Positions 1-46,905 are shown, counted from the first letter of the stretch. The stretch is 64,000 bases of DNA from Polydactylus sextarius (GCA_016801845.1 CM028912.1:6819501-6883500); one strand, 5' to 3'. Notes: generated by a model from the sequence alone, not told the origin. Program-made: numbers and translations.

Positions 1-2070
1 AGAACTAGAACAGTATAAAAGGTTAATTGTACAAGTGGTGATGTGCTGCTGAAGAAAAACTCTACATATGCTGAAGAAATCAACATAAAACATTGTAAAA
101 TGTAGAAAGTGCACACCTGCTTGTCTGTATCCATGTTTAGGACAGAATGTGTTATAATGTTGAAGTTGTCATAGATGGTGTGACTGGACGTCGTGTTGTC
201 ATTGTATCATTTCTGATTAATGATGGATATCCTATGCTCTCGTTCTCTAAAGCCTTGCCAAATACCTTATTTCATTGCTTCTTCACCCAAATCAGATTGG
301 AGCAGTGCTAGCTGAGTAGACAGGTAGAGTGAAAACAGGCAGTAGGGATCCAGCCTGCAGGGCCATCTGCGAGTGCCGGGGAAGTGAAGTGTGAGTTTCT
401 GTTCTGCTCTGCCTGGCTCCAGAGTAATTGGCCGTCAAATGATTAAAATGTTTCAGGGCTGGCAGGTGGGTGCTATCTACAGACAGGCGGCTTGTGTGTG
501 TCTCTGTTTGTCTGCCGGTAGCTCCCACCATACCCATTGGACTGTCTTCTGAACCACCTGTATGTGTCTGATCGGGCCTTTGTGTGTCTCACTGTCGGCC
601 TGTCGATCTGCTCGTTGACGTCTGTCCATTTGTGCTTGTGCATGTGTGTCAGTGAGCGTCTGTCTGGGTCCAATGGGCTGCAGCAGTTGGAGATAACACA
701 TAATTGATTAACCACCTGCTCTTTTTGGAGCAGGAAAGGAAAGCTTCCTCTCTAGAGGGTCTACAAACCAAAATAGCTCACAAAATAGAGAGCACCTACA
801 CCTTCCTTTCTCACTCTTGACAGTTGTTTTTCTATGTTTTTATTAACCTTCCAGCAATAATCCCCATCATACTCCATCACCAGCGTTGTTATGGCAAATT
901 ATTCTTTGTGTGTGTGTGGCCAGCAGTCTGACAAGTGACAACTTTATGTGATTTTATTTTTTGGCAGGTGGTGCTGTTTTCTTTTTCTATATACGGGCAC
1001 CGTGGCTATAGCTGCTTATTGGATCAACCAGCAGTAATCTTGTAACTGCTTGATATGCATCGATAAGATATTATGTCTTTAGCTGACATTTGAAAGTCAA
1101 TATTGAAATTATATGATCAATATTGTGCCATCAATGAGCCAGTCAGTATTCTGTAACTATAAACTCCCTCCTGGTGGAACATCCATATTGTGTCATACAG
1201 AATTACAGAATTAATTTTAATTTTTCCATGATGTCAACAGGTTGTTCATCCGTCTGCTGGAGTGTCTTATCTAGGGAGCTTGGATGCAAGGATGAATTAA
1301 TTAGATTTTGATGGATAAAGGTCAAAAATCAAAGTCACTGTGACATATGAATAAAACACATTGTTGGCCATAAAACAAGAATGCAACTGCATCCAAGTGT
1401 GATGTGGTAACTGTAGCTCATTTTACGGAAATAGTTTGTTCATATTCCTCGTGTTTGGATTCTTATTCTCTTATTTGCTTTTCTGCTGAGAAGTAAATGA
1501 GAAAATCAATAGCACTCTTACAACTGTACATTCAATATGAAGGTGGAGTCAGCAACCATTTAGCTTAGCTTATTATAGAAACTGGAAAAAGGAGAAACAA
1601 ATAGTCTAGCTTTGTCCAGAGGTAATAAAATTCCGCTACATTCACATCTAAAGCTTACTAATTAACATTTTATGTATTATTTGTTAAATCTGTACACATA
1701 AAAGATAGTCCAGTACATAACCCCCAGTATACCCGCAATTTGTAATTTTTACAAATCCATTTTACAGATTAGAGAAATACCACGTTGAATCTATTTTCGG
1801 GCAGAGCTGAATTACCTGTTTCCCAACTGCTTCCAGTCTTTATGCAAAGCAAGGCTAATATATTATTTTCTGGCTCCAGCCACATATTTAATAAAGAGAT
1901 ACTTTATGAGACTGGTATCAATCTTCTCATCTAACTCTTGGCAAGAAAGTGATTCCCATTAACTGATGCCGTGGCAATCAGCTAATGTGGATGCTTCAAA
2001 TGAATAAACAAATTAAAGTGAATAACTGTATTTCCCAAAATGTGGAACTATTGCTTTAAAGCCAAGATTA

Positions 2071-2203
<133 letters not shown>

Positions 2204-5200
2204 AATGACTGTAGTATTACATTACATTTATATTTCTTTGTACTTCAGAAGATCAGAAACATCATGATCTGAACTAGACTTTAAATGTGAATGCACAGAT
2301 GTGCCATATGTTTTTTGTAATTGTGTGTCCCAAATGCCAGCTGGAATTTAATTGGATAACTAATGGTACATTCATTAATGTCAAAGTGTTGTTTCTATAA
2401 TGTCTCATTTACACTACACAACATTTATATTCCACTGATTGCTCTTTGTCTGTTCACAGCACATGCAATATTTTTAAAGTTCTCCAGCACTTCTCTGGGT
2501 TTCTCAGCTTTGCTCTCATGGTAGCAGTGTAGACCAGTACAGGTTAATGAAGCATCCTGTTTCTTTCCCCATAGACCTGATCCACTAATTAGCCCCTGGT
2601 GCTCCACAATGCCATAATTACACTGCAGATTGGAGCTTTGGCTGCTATAAGCAAAAATAGAGGATGGCACATTATACAGGTACATCCTGAACATTTTTAA
2701 AATGCCGCATAGACTAATGTCACATAAAAATCAAAACAAGGAATTTCACTTTGAGAAACAGCTTGAAAATGACCTCTAAAAAGGACATCAAAGCCATGAT
2801 GAATGCCACTTACTTCTAGTAATCCAGGAGGATCATGTGATTAATTTAGCTTTGCCTCTTTGGCAATGAGCAGCTAATACTTCTCACTTCCCCTGCCTCA
2901 GCCCCCTGTCCACAGAGCTAAATACAGAGTGATAGATAACCCAGAAACTCACTTGGGGGTACTAAAGTTCAATGAATGAAACACCTTTTTGACCTCTCTC
3001 TCCTAAGTCAGAGGTTATTGATTCTCTGAAACACTCCTTTTTCCTCTGCCACCGATCTTTGCCCTCCGGATCTTCCCAGTGACACCACTCGTATCACCTT
3101 AAGCTCTCACACACATACACACAGTGTGTCAAGGTTGAGGTCAGTTTGTCTCTGGGTGGAAGGAGAAGGAGGCCACATAGAAAAGTGAAATTGGCAAGAG
3201 AGAAAAAAAAAACAGGAGAAGAGGAGGGAAATCGATGTAGGAGTGTTATTATATATTAGAGGTCTATAGAGATTGTTGCAGTCTAATTTGCTTGATTTCA
3301 CTTAAACTTTTCTTTAAAAAATGCAATTTAACTTTCGGTGTTTTAAGTTGCGGGAGCAAGTCAAAATTAACAATATAATTATTAAGGTTTTACAATGATG
3401 ATAACGGTTGTGCAGAATTCCCAGGGACTGGTTGAATTTGTGTAAGATGCGATCACCACATAATGTAAAATCTTGGAGGGTTTTAACAGCACTGGGGTAT
3501 TACACGGTAGTTATACAGTGTATCTATAATACAAAAGACAGATGTGACCACACCTGTGAGTTCAACATTTTTTTAGACAAAACAGGATGAGTGGATCAGA
3601 TTGTTTGTTCAGTCTAGACAGTAATCAGCCAGATGCTCATATAGTGATACATACTGAAAATGAAATCAACCCAAAGTCTAGAAGGAAGAGCCAGACAGGA
3701 AATGGATGCAGGGGTGGCAAAGGACAGCAGATATTATTAAGTGTAGGAGGGTGCAGACAGGTGGACCATCATGTTTTATTAAGACCTGTTTTCCAGCTGG
3801 AGACATGAGTCAGCCTGTTCTAGTCAGGGCCGTAATAAGTGAAGGGGCTCCCACTTTGTTAGATTCTCAACAACAGCAACAGAATGATTTTACACACCCA
3901 CTCCTTTAGCCAAAAGCTTTCGATGAAAATAACTCTGTCAATACCAAACATTATCATGAGTCAACTGCCCACAAGTTCAGCAATAGATTTCTGAATTAGC
4001 CAGCCTGCTACACATGTTTTCAATCACAGTTGTATACCATACTGTGAGAAAACAAAGTGCTTTGACAGAGCTCTGATTAACATCATTTGTTTATTCATTG
4101 TCTGCAAGTGGCAGTGCAAAGACTGAGGACTGAATAAATCAAGTGAAGCAGCCTGTAATCCCACTCAGCTTCTTTTTAATCTCAGTAAACAGGAAAAAGG
4201 AAAATGTAGCAGGAGTTCATGCCAGAAAGTGGCCCAGTCTGTTGGTGACAATTCCTGTGTGAATATCCTGCCAGCCATGTGCACATGTGCTACACTCGTC
4301 TCATGTACCAGTGGAAAGAGCATTTGTCCTCCTTGGCAGTCTGAGTGAACAGACGGAGCATGAGGAGGCAGTCATTTGTCTGTCAGTCTCTCTCTGTCTC
4401 TGGTTGTGTTACAGTTGCAGCCACTGGAAAAGATCCAGGTATGATGCATACTGTATATCCCCATTCTTCAAATAATTAGTAGGTTTATTGACAGCATATT
4501 ATGTCAAGACATCTTTTGTGGACACGACTGAAACTTCTCCCACTTCTTAGGTCAGCGATGATGGGATTTATGTTGGTCTGACCGAAACAGCCTTCAGAGA
4601 GTGAGACTGGGCATGAATTTGGTTTAAAAAGAACACAGATTCCCAGATGAAAGAGAAAAGAGACAGACATGGCAATGATTTCTTCTTATTTTCGCGTTTT
4701 TCTTTTTTTCCAGAGAAAGCTTACAGAGAGCGCACTGTTTCCCTAAATACCAATTTACATGCCACTTAAGGTGATGTCTTTTTATCTGTAATGCCATTTT
4801 CATACCCAATTTCAATCATGTACACTCAGTCAAGAAACGAGAGTTGAGTACATGCTGTATTTTGCAGAGTGTACAGTGTCATGTATCACACATTAATCTT
4901 TGCTTTGTTAGTAGACTGAATGATGCCAGTGCTCTATGGCATTTTCATAACTTAATGTGTGGCTTCTGCTTGCAGGACTTGACTCCAACATGTCTGTCTG
5001 TGTGTGTGTTTGTGTGTGTGTGTGTATGTGTGACAGAGAGTGTGTGTGCATGCTTTTGCCTGTGCACAGTGAACACCTGGTGTTTCAAAGAGCCAGCCAG
5101 AGGCAACATAAAAATAAATAGCTTCCATGAAACAAGTGGGAAAGGATTTTAGAGATACACAGGCTAAAGAACATCAAACAGCAGGAGAGAGCCATCTTGT

Positions 5201-7596
5201 CCTGCACTTAATGCTGTTAAATTGATTCTGACAAGTTGAGGCCCTATTTGTTGTACCAGTGTCATCAATTGTATTAGGCAAACTCAGCCATTTAGTACAT
5301 CATGTTATCTAGTCAACTGCACCACATCTTTAGCCATTTTATAAAAGAAGAAGAGAACATGAGGTAAAGATTAAAAGGTTATTCTGTAGCAAAGCTGGAT
5401 GGATAAACATTATCCCAATATGACAGAGGTTACACATGCACACTGCTCTCCAGTTATCGCCCAGCTTCTCTTAACAGTGTGATTCCTAACAGCTGACAGA
5501 GGATATGGGCAAAGTCAAGACCTTGAGAAAATCAACCGTTTCATGCACACAAGCATATACTTTCTGTTCTCTGTCAGTCTGCTTCTGTCTCCCGACCCAT
5601 ACACACACTCACACACACATTCTCTCTCTTCAGCCAAAACACCCATGGGGGAGAGCGTCTGGTTGCTGGAAATGTCAAACTGCTTTGTCACGTCCAATCT
5701 CAGTCAGGGAGCCTAACCGCTGTGTGTGGAGAATGGGCATGTGTGCATGTTCTGCAAGAACACCCAACCCCAAGGCCACAAGTTCTGTTGGTCTGAGCCT
5801 GAGTCTGATCAGCTGGATTTAAAGGAACCATGTGAATTCCCATTTGTGTCACACTGTAAATGAATCTGATGTTCATTTAAAAAAAAAAAGAAAAAAGAAA
5901 GCCATTAAACACACTGTTGCTATAACGAGATAATGAGATAAGACAAAATAAGGGCGGGAAGTAAAATAGAAACCCATTCAAATTAAAGTTGTTGGAGAAA
6001 ATTTAAAACAATTATCAACAACATATATTTTAGAAGCAAATCAAACCACAGATTTGACTAGTTTGTGACGCAAGCTCGTTTCTGCAGTTGTTGTTGTCCA
6101 TTATTGATGCGTTGTATTATCTCAAAGAGCAATTTAATGAGCAAAATAATTCAACCTTAACATAACGTATTTTAGGTCGATATTAAATACTAATTAATTC
6201 AAAGACAGAAAACTCTAAAACTTGCCCTTAGTTGTTATTGAGCAGTAAAGTAGATTTTAAAAATAATATCTAGAATTGTTTGTGTCCACATGTCTAATGT
6301 GTTTGTATGTAAAGAATCATAACTATAATCCAATTATAATTATAATCCTAAACCCTTAATGCAAACGTAACCTAAAGGTACAACTAGTTGACTTGTCAAG
6401 GACTTCTTTCTGCAAACAATCCTGTGATGAAGTGATAACTGGTTAGTAAGTGTTTATTATAAAAATGCCCTCTCTCAAGGTCTAAAACCAACAAGATGTT
6501 CCCTCTTAATGGCATAATAGGAAGTTTGTGATCGCTCTCCTAAAGACTCAAGTGAATGTTTCCTTATTTGGTGTTTTTGCACGGTAACATTTTCTTTTGG
6601 CGGAACCTTCCAAACCCATTAAAACTGACTGTTACAAGACAAGACTTGTGTTTTCTTAACTGTCACCTCTGTAGTTAACTTTTAGTGAGGTAACTAAAAC
6701 TACTTGGTAAAGCTTAGGGAAAGATTGTAGTCTGTGTTAGAAGAAAAGCAACACTGACAGTTTGGAGATGGGCTGCCGACAACAGTCTGCCATGTCAAAA
6801 TCAGAAGCTTTCTCGACCAAAGCATCCACCATTACCTTCTACCAATGACATTTTGCAGTGTTATAACAATAGTGCTGCTTTTGCCCTCGCTCCTGATGGA
6901 CAAAAGTCATTATTTTCATGGCCATGAGGCGCCTTTGTCAGGTACATATAAGCAAAGGTCACAGCTGGTCTTTAAATGCTGTAGTTTTTCTGGTGACGAC
7001 ACTCTCTCTACAACTATAAAAAGCAGCAATACTCATATGTTCCATCAGATACTTTAACCATTAATTCCATCATCACTTGTTTTCAAAGCACCAAACACAA
7101 TAGCAAATCAGGCCCTCTAGACTTTAAAGAGTTTGTACAGTTAGTGTATTTGTGTGTAGGAGGGTGGATGGCAGTGGTCCCGTTTTCCTGCGGCGAATCT
7201 GATCTTCCTAGCAATACTGCAAAAAAAAAAAAAAAAAAAAAATGTCTTCATCTGGCTTTAAAGTCTTCCTCTCATTTTTCACTTTTTTCAACTCTTCCTG
7301 TTGCCAGTCTCACATGCAAGTCTTTTTTAGGGTGAGTGATTCTACCCACTCACAAGCTGTTCGTTCTGCCACATACATGCAGTTCAAGGCTGTTATCACA
7401 TCTGTCATATTGTCTCCAAAGGAATGCATGGTTATATTGTTTGTCTAAATAAGGAGTGCATATTTTGTGCTTCCCCTTGTTTTCTTTTCTTCTTCTTCTT
7501 CACGTGCTATAATGTCATGATTGTTTCCATCATGTGATGATGTTGTAGGCGTCCGGTGCTTTCTATGCTATTCCCACAGGAAATAACATACATTTA

Positions 7597-7619
7597 CCCC
7601 CCCTTCCCCCCCTTCCCCC
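7597..7619. repeat. C-tract cluster (G-rich on - strand)
   Basis: Three C-runs of 7, 7 and 5 are separated by TT. The complementary strand could form a G-quadruplex if one of the longer runs supplies two tracts. It lies in a NALCN intron, 0.8 kb upstream of the exon at 8421. No function is shown. Confidence 0.6.
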
Positions 7620-8420
7620 TTTCTTGTTTCCAGCTGTCTGAATACACACTGATTCTGCTGTCTGGGTGGATATTTCTCCCAGCAACCAGTGAAAGGATCC
7701 TGATTGCTTTGAATTTTCTGCAGTTTAGCTGCTGGCCCTCTTTGACTGTTTCCACCCCTTAATATACAATACAGTCTATAGCGTCATGCTTGTGGTGCCA
7801 TGTGTATATTCCTGTCCTCCAGCCTATGTACTCTGAAAACATTCATTTTGACTATAAATGTGAATATATATCTGTAAATCTTTTCAGTGTACTTTTAGTT
7901 ACAGGATATCTTTTCTAGTCTGCTTAATTTGAGGCATCTGAAACCATATAGGGCCACAAATTGTAAAGAAAAGTGCACAAAGATGCAGCTGTCCTATATC
8001 AGCTAAGAGTTACAGTTCTCACAGTTTCGTATGCACTGAACTTAATGTTTGAAGACTTCACAGAACAAATTTACACTGAAGCAGTAGCATATCCCATCAG
8101 CCTTCATCCTTATCTCTTTTTCAGAGTAATTCTTACCCATTGTTACAATATATTATATTATATATACCTGACTGTCTATCTGTCTTTGTCTCATCTGCCT
8201 GAGTCAAAACCTTCAATCAGACTGGAAATGATTAACTTCAGACAGTCCTGTAATTTATTTTTACAGTACGGCAGGTTCATATATAAACCTGAGTTTGATC
8301 AACTTCACTATGAAACAAATTAAAATACACCTTTGATTTTTTTTCGGCACTTTATCTTCCTCTTTGCCTGTTGAGTTCAATTTACATTGATTGCGATTTA
8401 ACGCCACTCTGTTTCCACAG

Positions 8421-40625
<32,205 letters not shown>

Positions 40626-41415
40626 AGATGAGTCGCTGCGCATCCTGCGGTCTTTTTTATAGAGGAGCCGGAAGTCTTGCTGGCTGACTCGAGGTGTTTC
40701 ATTTCCCCTTCTTTCTCCGATCACTAAAAAGAAAGCTTTTTTTTATATCCAGGTTAAGGAACTGTTCAGAAAGTGTAGGCTGTGCGTGCAGGATGTCTGA
40801 GTGACATTTGTTACGGCAGTCATTTTGACATGCAATGACAATTTCATACCTCTGGGATAGGTATTACTTTTCCTGTGTGATTTTCACTCATTTTGATTGC
40901 TGAAGTTTTCTATGCAGACACATATGGTGTTGAAGTAGACTGTGACAGCAAAGGACATGTTGGATTTACAAAAGGAATCAAGGAGCTGCTGCTGTATGTG
41001 TTTTCTACTGTTCTGCTGTTTCACGTCGATGTTTGAAACATGTACTTGTGCTGATGCAGCTGCAATAATTTGTGACGTCTTTTCATGTCGATGCTTCGTC
41101 TCATCCCTTAATCTCTGTTCTCTGTGTTTCTCATTATGTCTCCTCTGGTCTTCAGTATTGATTGACTTTCTTAATCAGTATGAATATCGATTTTCTTATA
41201 GCCCCTTTATACCTAAACCAGAACACTTGTTCTTGTTGGAACAGGAGAGTTGAAGCTACTTTTAGATTTATGACTGTGAATGTAATTAAAATTAAAAATC
41301 TATCTTATAATGTATTTGTGTGAAGTTAAAACATGAAATATTTTGTAAATTATATAAATCCTAAACTTTATCAAGTACTCAATTATTCTAATAAAGGCCT
41401 ATGCTGACACGGCAT
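40626..41415 (+). other. NALCN 3' UTR (approximate)
   Basis: Sequence after the TAG stop, without exon-like splice signals, reaches an AATAAA at 41390-41395. An alternative ATTAAA occurs near 41286. The 3' end is estimated from the hexamer only. Confidence 0.6.
41390..41395 (+). terminator. Poly(A) signal AATAAA, probable NALCN 3' end
   Basis: A canonical hexamer 765 bases after the NALCN stop codon, in AT-rich sequence. Cleavage is expected 10-30 nt downstream. No transcript data are available to confirm use. Confidence 0.55.
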
Positions 41416-42124
41416 TTATGAGCAAAAGAACTGGTAGATTTAATTTCCTTTACATTAACATCACCAAACAAATTTAAGTATTTGACATTTAAGTAATTTT
41501 CCAGTGAACTTTTCCAGTTCCTATATGAGTTGAGAAACTTCTCATGTTGCACAAAAGTCCCAAACTGTCCTCTTCTCAGCTCTCTCTGTCTTTAACATGC
41601 TAATTATAGTCCACTCTACATGATGCACAGCTTGTTTTACCTGAGTCTTAACTGTTTTAGCCATTCCTTTATTCCCTAAACAAACACGGCTCCCCCATGT
41701 CCATGATTTGTTTTACCCCGTAATTCAATTCAGTTTATGGGAGATTTAATTACCCCTCTATGAGTAAAAGCAAACATAGGACTGGGCTAACGAAGGGGGT
41801 AATTGAGTGGACAGATGCTGTTTAATGATTCTCCTCGCACACATCTGCTCAACACAATCCTCACCCCTTCTCCATGATAACACTGCCCTCTCCTGGATAC
41901 ATGCTGAGCTGCCCTCCTAAGTGCCTCACCATTTTTCTCACCATGTGGTCCAAACTTTGCTCTTTTTTCTTTGCTTTGTATAGTGTTCAACTGGGAGCAG
42001 AAGTAACACAATGCTTGTGGTTGGGTTATTTGGCTGTACCTTATACTCTATTCCTTCCCATTCTCTCCTATTGAGTCATTGTTTACCCTGGAGCCCAGTA
42101 CTTTCTCCATTTCACAGCGATGAC

Positions 42125-42255
42125 CGATGATGACAGGTCTGTCATCTGCTATGAGCAGCTTGCTGTGGATCTTAGATGAGCTCAGTTTCCAACCAGCCAT
42201 CCAGGTCAGCGTGAGTCGGCTGTCCAACAGAATGAAATGCAGTTGATCCAGTAGG
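42125..42255 (-). pseudogene. PLD relic: second HKD exon, two frameshifts
   Basis: The - strand reads YWINCISFC, then (after one extra base near 42226) GQPTHADLDGWLETELI. It then meets TAA at 42174-42172 with one further extra base, then IHSKLLIADDRPVIIG. The HxKxxxxD triad is visible: His 42167-42165, Lys 42161-42159, Asp 42146-42144. The piece ends ATCG|GTCATC, a possible donor at the place where PLD genes continue with SANINDRS. A (CA)n run (42259-42279) lies directly upstream, and no acceptor AG is seen. The strong residue match together with two frame breaks argues for recent loss of function. Confidence 0.85.
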
Positions 42256-43081
42256 CAGCACACACACACACACACACACCAACACCAACACATACAAACA
42301 CAAAGATATGTACATTAGTGTCTCATTGTATCCCTTGTGTTCCTTGATGAGGATTTCTTCCTTGTTAATTCATCAGACAATTACTCTGGGTTAGATTTCA
42401 GGTAATTGACTAATGCACTCACATTCATACTGCCGGCTGCAGCTAAAAGCATTTTCCCTTAACAAGGGCCCTTGTTAGACACAGAATAAGCCCATTAAAA
42501 GAGACAGGATCTTCATTTGTCCATTCGGTCCATTCAAAAGCTCAGTAAGTTTCACAGTTGATGGAGTGTGTATGGGGTTGGCTGGATAATGAATGTGGGG
42601 GAAAGCTAGAGAATCAGCTGCCTGTGGGACACCTTCTTGCTCTATAGAAATCATGACTTACTCACACATTCTGGTCTCTCGATGACTGAGTACTACCCCC
42701 AACATATGGTCCTGTAGGGAAACAGTGTGACACCAGCCCTCTTGCCAATCAAGTGTCTTTAATTTATCTTTTCTCGCTCTTTCTTCTCCTCAGCCGTCGC
42801 CTCTTAAGCTCCACTTAGCTCAGAACTAGCTCATCAAAGGACTTTTTTCTCTTTTTTCTCATTTTCGCCCTGTGTGGTAGAACATTTTTTTGTCTTTTAA
42901 TTGCCTCTGCATCACACTGGCTCTTGCAGGTCCTGTTGTTTTTACCCTCTATTGTAATTTGCCCATCTCTCCCTTATGCATGTCCATTGCTTATTTAGGG
43001 CCTAATTGAGGCACTTTGGTAATTGAGGAGGAAGTTCTTAAGAGCAGAGGGAGTGGAAGAGTGTCTGTGAGTCAAGATTAC

Positions 43082-43190
43082 CTGTAATTAAAGTACATGA
43101 TGGCTTTGATGGCTTGGTCCCCTCCCGTTGAGATGTCACTTTCAAACCCTGGCAACAGCCGTAGCTTCACATAGAGTAGAAATGCCTTTT
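43082..43190 (-). pseudogene. PLD relic: LLPGFE/DISTGG exon, open frame
   Basis: This 109-nt piece is flanked by a CTAAG acceptor (43192-43191) and a GTAATC donor (43081-43080). It reads KAFLLYVKLRLLPGFESD followed by ISTGGDQAIKAIMYFNY, with 35 open codons and split codons at both ends. It matches the PLD segment YVVIPLLPGFEGDISTGG and QAIMHFNYR. The PLD family GGGN is GGDQ here. No frame break is seen. Confidence 0.85.
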
Positions 43191-46100
43191 CTTAGAATAC
43201 TGCAGTAAAAATGAACACACACACATAAGGATTGAATGAAAATGCTGTGTGGATGACAGACGGAAATGAAATTCTTATACAAAGAGACACACACATGCTG
43301 TACATGCTGTACATCCCCAGTGCAGTTGACATCTTTCCACACAGCTAATTAAAAACTGGACATGGAGAAGTAGATATAATTTAGGGCGCACTTGTCACCC
43401 TTCCCCAGAAAGAGAATGTCTGAATATATATACCTCTAAGGCTTCACGCAGAGAAGATATGACCAGTCTCATTATTAGCTGGAGATGAAGTGTGATTGCA
43501 TTTGAATGTGTAAATACTTGCTGCTTCTCATGGCTCCGATGTCGGTGGTTAGATTTCCTCATGAACATTTGATCTGACTCGCTGTCGACTTATGAATATA
43601 AACACCTCTCTGAGGAGCAAGAAGATTTTCAGTGCCCGTTTCACTTTCTATTTTGGCTGCAGCTACTGTCTGTTTCCCTTTTCCCTGAATTTCCCTAAAA
43701 TCCTCAAATAACAAAAAACTTACAGAGTACAGAGATGTGACACCAGTCCACAGAAAAGAGCAGAGGCATTATAAGACTCAGTCCATAAAGCGAGCCGCTC
43801 ATGTGATGTGATGTGTGCCTCAACAGTAAGACTGATTAGAGTAAATATGAGGTGAAGCAGGGTAAAAGCTTTTTCTCACTGAGCTCTTCATGACTATTGT
43901 CCCTTCTAGACATTATTGAGTGTCTGTCTGCAGCCTTGAGCAATTAAAGAAACGCAGACAGGGGTTAAAGCCGGGTGAGCCTCATAAGGAAGCCATTGTT
44001 CTTCCGAGACCAAAATGACATCTGATTCAAAAGATGCACAGAAGAATACGGCATGTAGATTTTTTATAGTAGTGGATAGTCATTTATCCTTAAGGTACAT
44101 GACTGCATAATAAAGAGATAAGTAACTTTTGAATGGTTCATCCTCTTATATGTGTTTTATATATTTGATATTATCATGCTCCTCGTTTCAGGTCGTGGTT
44201 GTGAATCTCTCCCCTCCTCTCCACACATTCTTAGCCTCATAAATAAGGTGGCGGCCGTGCAAATTAGCCGCCTGTATCTCATGTCAACATCCACCCCAGG
44301 TCTAGGCCTGATCCCGTCCCTGTGTTTTGAAACAGATGGCTACTACTACAATAAAAAAGTAGCAAATTATTTTAGCAGCAGGCGGCAAAAGCAATTAACA
44401 ACTGGCATAATGTGTTGATTAAAATCCATTCCAGTTTCAGCAGTGAAGGGAGAAAGAAACTCTCATTTTCCACTCAGTCAGCTGGCATACATCCACTACT
44501 CGAAGTACACTGACCTTGACCTGACCACAGCTGTCGCTCACTCAGGACCAATATATGATCCTTGGACCTCATTATTTCGCCACTGGTATGAGTCTGCTTG
44601 GTGGTTGTTTTTGCTGATTATTTAGTCATAATTCATTTCTCTCAGAGATCTTTTTTTCTCCACATGGGAGTTTGAGAATATGAAACAACATTTGTGGAAA
44701 AATCAAAGTTCAAGTTCAAGTTCAGCCTCGGAAATTTCAAAAGCTGTCATTTCTGTTTCATAATCTCCGCAGCTGATCTGGGACCAGCTCTTTTTCTGCC
44801 TCATTAGAACAAATATCTTCTTTTTTCTTACTATAAAACTCCAATTTAAAAGCCTGTTTCATGCTTGAAGTGTATCTGTAGACTTTGACGCTGCAGATCC
44901 TTTGTAAATATAATGAATGTAGGAAGTCATTTTGAGGCCTTTACCTCATGTACCTCATCAACGGCAGTCAATTGCCACCCCACTGAACAGTGAGCATGAA
45001 GTGAGAGGCTGTACTTTGTCTTTGAGCCAGAAAATCTCATTTTCACTAAACACCTAATCAGTCCCATTCATCTGGCTATGGTTCCCTAGTTCCCCAGTTC
45101 TACACCTGGCTTTGGCGTCTTTAATTACTGGGAGACAGGCTTTGTCTGATCTGGAGCCAAGATTGGAATATGAGTGGTAAATTCGGAGGAAAATCATACA
45201 GGCTCAAACCAATTCAATTACCCACCAATCAAAGTAGAAAGGCCTGTAATTGCAGTGAAAGAGTAACAATGAGAACCTCCGCTCCAGTCCAAGCATTGAC
45301 AGTATTATTAGCAAGGAATAATGCCTACCTGCAGGGGGTGCTATGCTCTAACTATTAAATTTCACTGCGGCAAGCAATCTTATAGATCACTGGGAAAGCA
45401 TTTTTTAATGTGACTATAGCCCTCGGTGAGACATTACCTTATAATTTCATGTTTTAACTCTGCTATTATGTCAAATTGTGCATGAACATGGTGTTTGTAG
45501 GCAAGGGAGCAGAAAATGGATGTGACATTATGAAGAGACACAGCATCCAGACTACTACCGCTAACAATAAAAGACAAGGCAGCACACAAGATTGTCCTAA
45601 AATAAAAACCTGACTACACTTGAAATCAATTCTTCCACGTGTTTGTAAAACTCTGTAGCTCAGATACATCACTCACTGCTTGGTTTTGTATTTCTACTCC
45701 AATATTGAGCAGGACTTTTTGTGTCTTCCTGTAAAAGTCTTCAGAGGAAAGCAAACAAATAGCAATACAACATCACACGTCCGAGCAGGTCAAGCTGAAC
45801 AAGTCTTGTTCTCAGACTCCATCTGAGCTGTGCACTGGAACAAAGTGTACTCACACAAAAGAAGAGCAAAACAAGAATACATAGTATGTTCTTATTCTTC
45901 TTAGATCAAAGACTGCCTTTAATTTCAGTTTGTTCCCCACCTGCCTACATTTCCTGTAGAAACTGTGAATGATTTTAATATATGTATTTGTTATCTGTGC
46001 TCTCTTTCCATTGTGTTCAACCCAGTCATTTCAAGCCCTCAGACCTCAGTGATGTATAAAAGCTCAGACAAAAAAACGGAACAACGATGACAGAGGCAGA

Positions 46101-46807
46101 GAAATATAGAAAGCTGCTGCTGCCGCTGACAGAAACCCCCACTGGCTGCAGAATGTGATAGTTTGGGACAACTCAGGTAGAAACTGACAACTTCAATTTT
46201 GCTTTTCCTTTGTTTTTTTTCCTTTTCTTCCTCTTTGTCTGGCTACATTTGAAGATTGCCAATCACAGTATCAAAAGGAAAACACTGTTGTCACAGAGTT
46301 TATTTTCTACATGTAACCTTTCGCTGCACTGCAGTCACTCTCCATTTTTCAGAATCCAAAAAAAAAAAAAAAAAATCGAACGAACTGTAAGTGGGTACGT
46401 ACACGCACTCATATCCATACACGTACACATAGACATGTACACACACACACAAAGACTCACATGTGGATACATGCTCAAAAGGAAACAAACAAAATCAAAC
46501 AACATCAAAACAATATCAAAGTGAAAATCAGCCTCCTTCATGCAATGTGTGATGTTACAGATTATTTTCTGCTTGGCTTGGAGCAGCTCTGATTTTTAAG
46601 ACAGTGTAGATCTGATTTGAAAATAAGATTTTGATATTTGGCATGACAACTTCACAGTAATTAATTTCACACAAGCGACATGACTTGCCAGGAAATAATA
46701 GCACCTTAAAGTTTTTTTTTTTTCTTTAACTATTTAAGCAAACTGTAATATCAATTTTTTTTTTAAGTATATTCATAGTCATTACAGTAAAGAAGAAAAA
46801 TAAGCAA

Positions 46808-46905
46808 ATCAATAAATGTGCAGTCAGAGGGTTTGTAAAGCTTGACCAGATCCTTGAGGATGAAGTTAGTATAGTCTTCACCTGCCAGAAGCGTGACTCT
46901 CCAGT
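46808..46905 (-). pseudogene. PLD relic: central exon (GKDY...KDWVQLDKP region)
   Basis: The - strand reads TGESRFW (46905-46885) and then, in another frame, GEDYTNFILKDLVKLYKP and CTFID down to 46808. PLD1 has GETRFWHGKDYCNFVFKD and WVQLDKPFADFID here. A one-base loss near 46880 explains the frame change. The conserved Trp of KDWV is Leu. No clear donor follows. A (CA)n run (46955-46996) lies about 50 bp upstream on the - strand. Confidence 0.75.

Noticed and set aside
42301..42360. Minus-strand EEILIKEHKGYNE as the PLD RILKAH exon
   Set aside because: It falls downstream of the LLPGFE exon, which is the wrong order, and only short matches occur.
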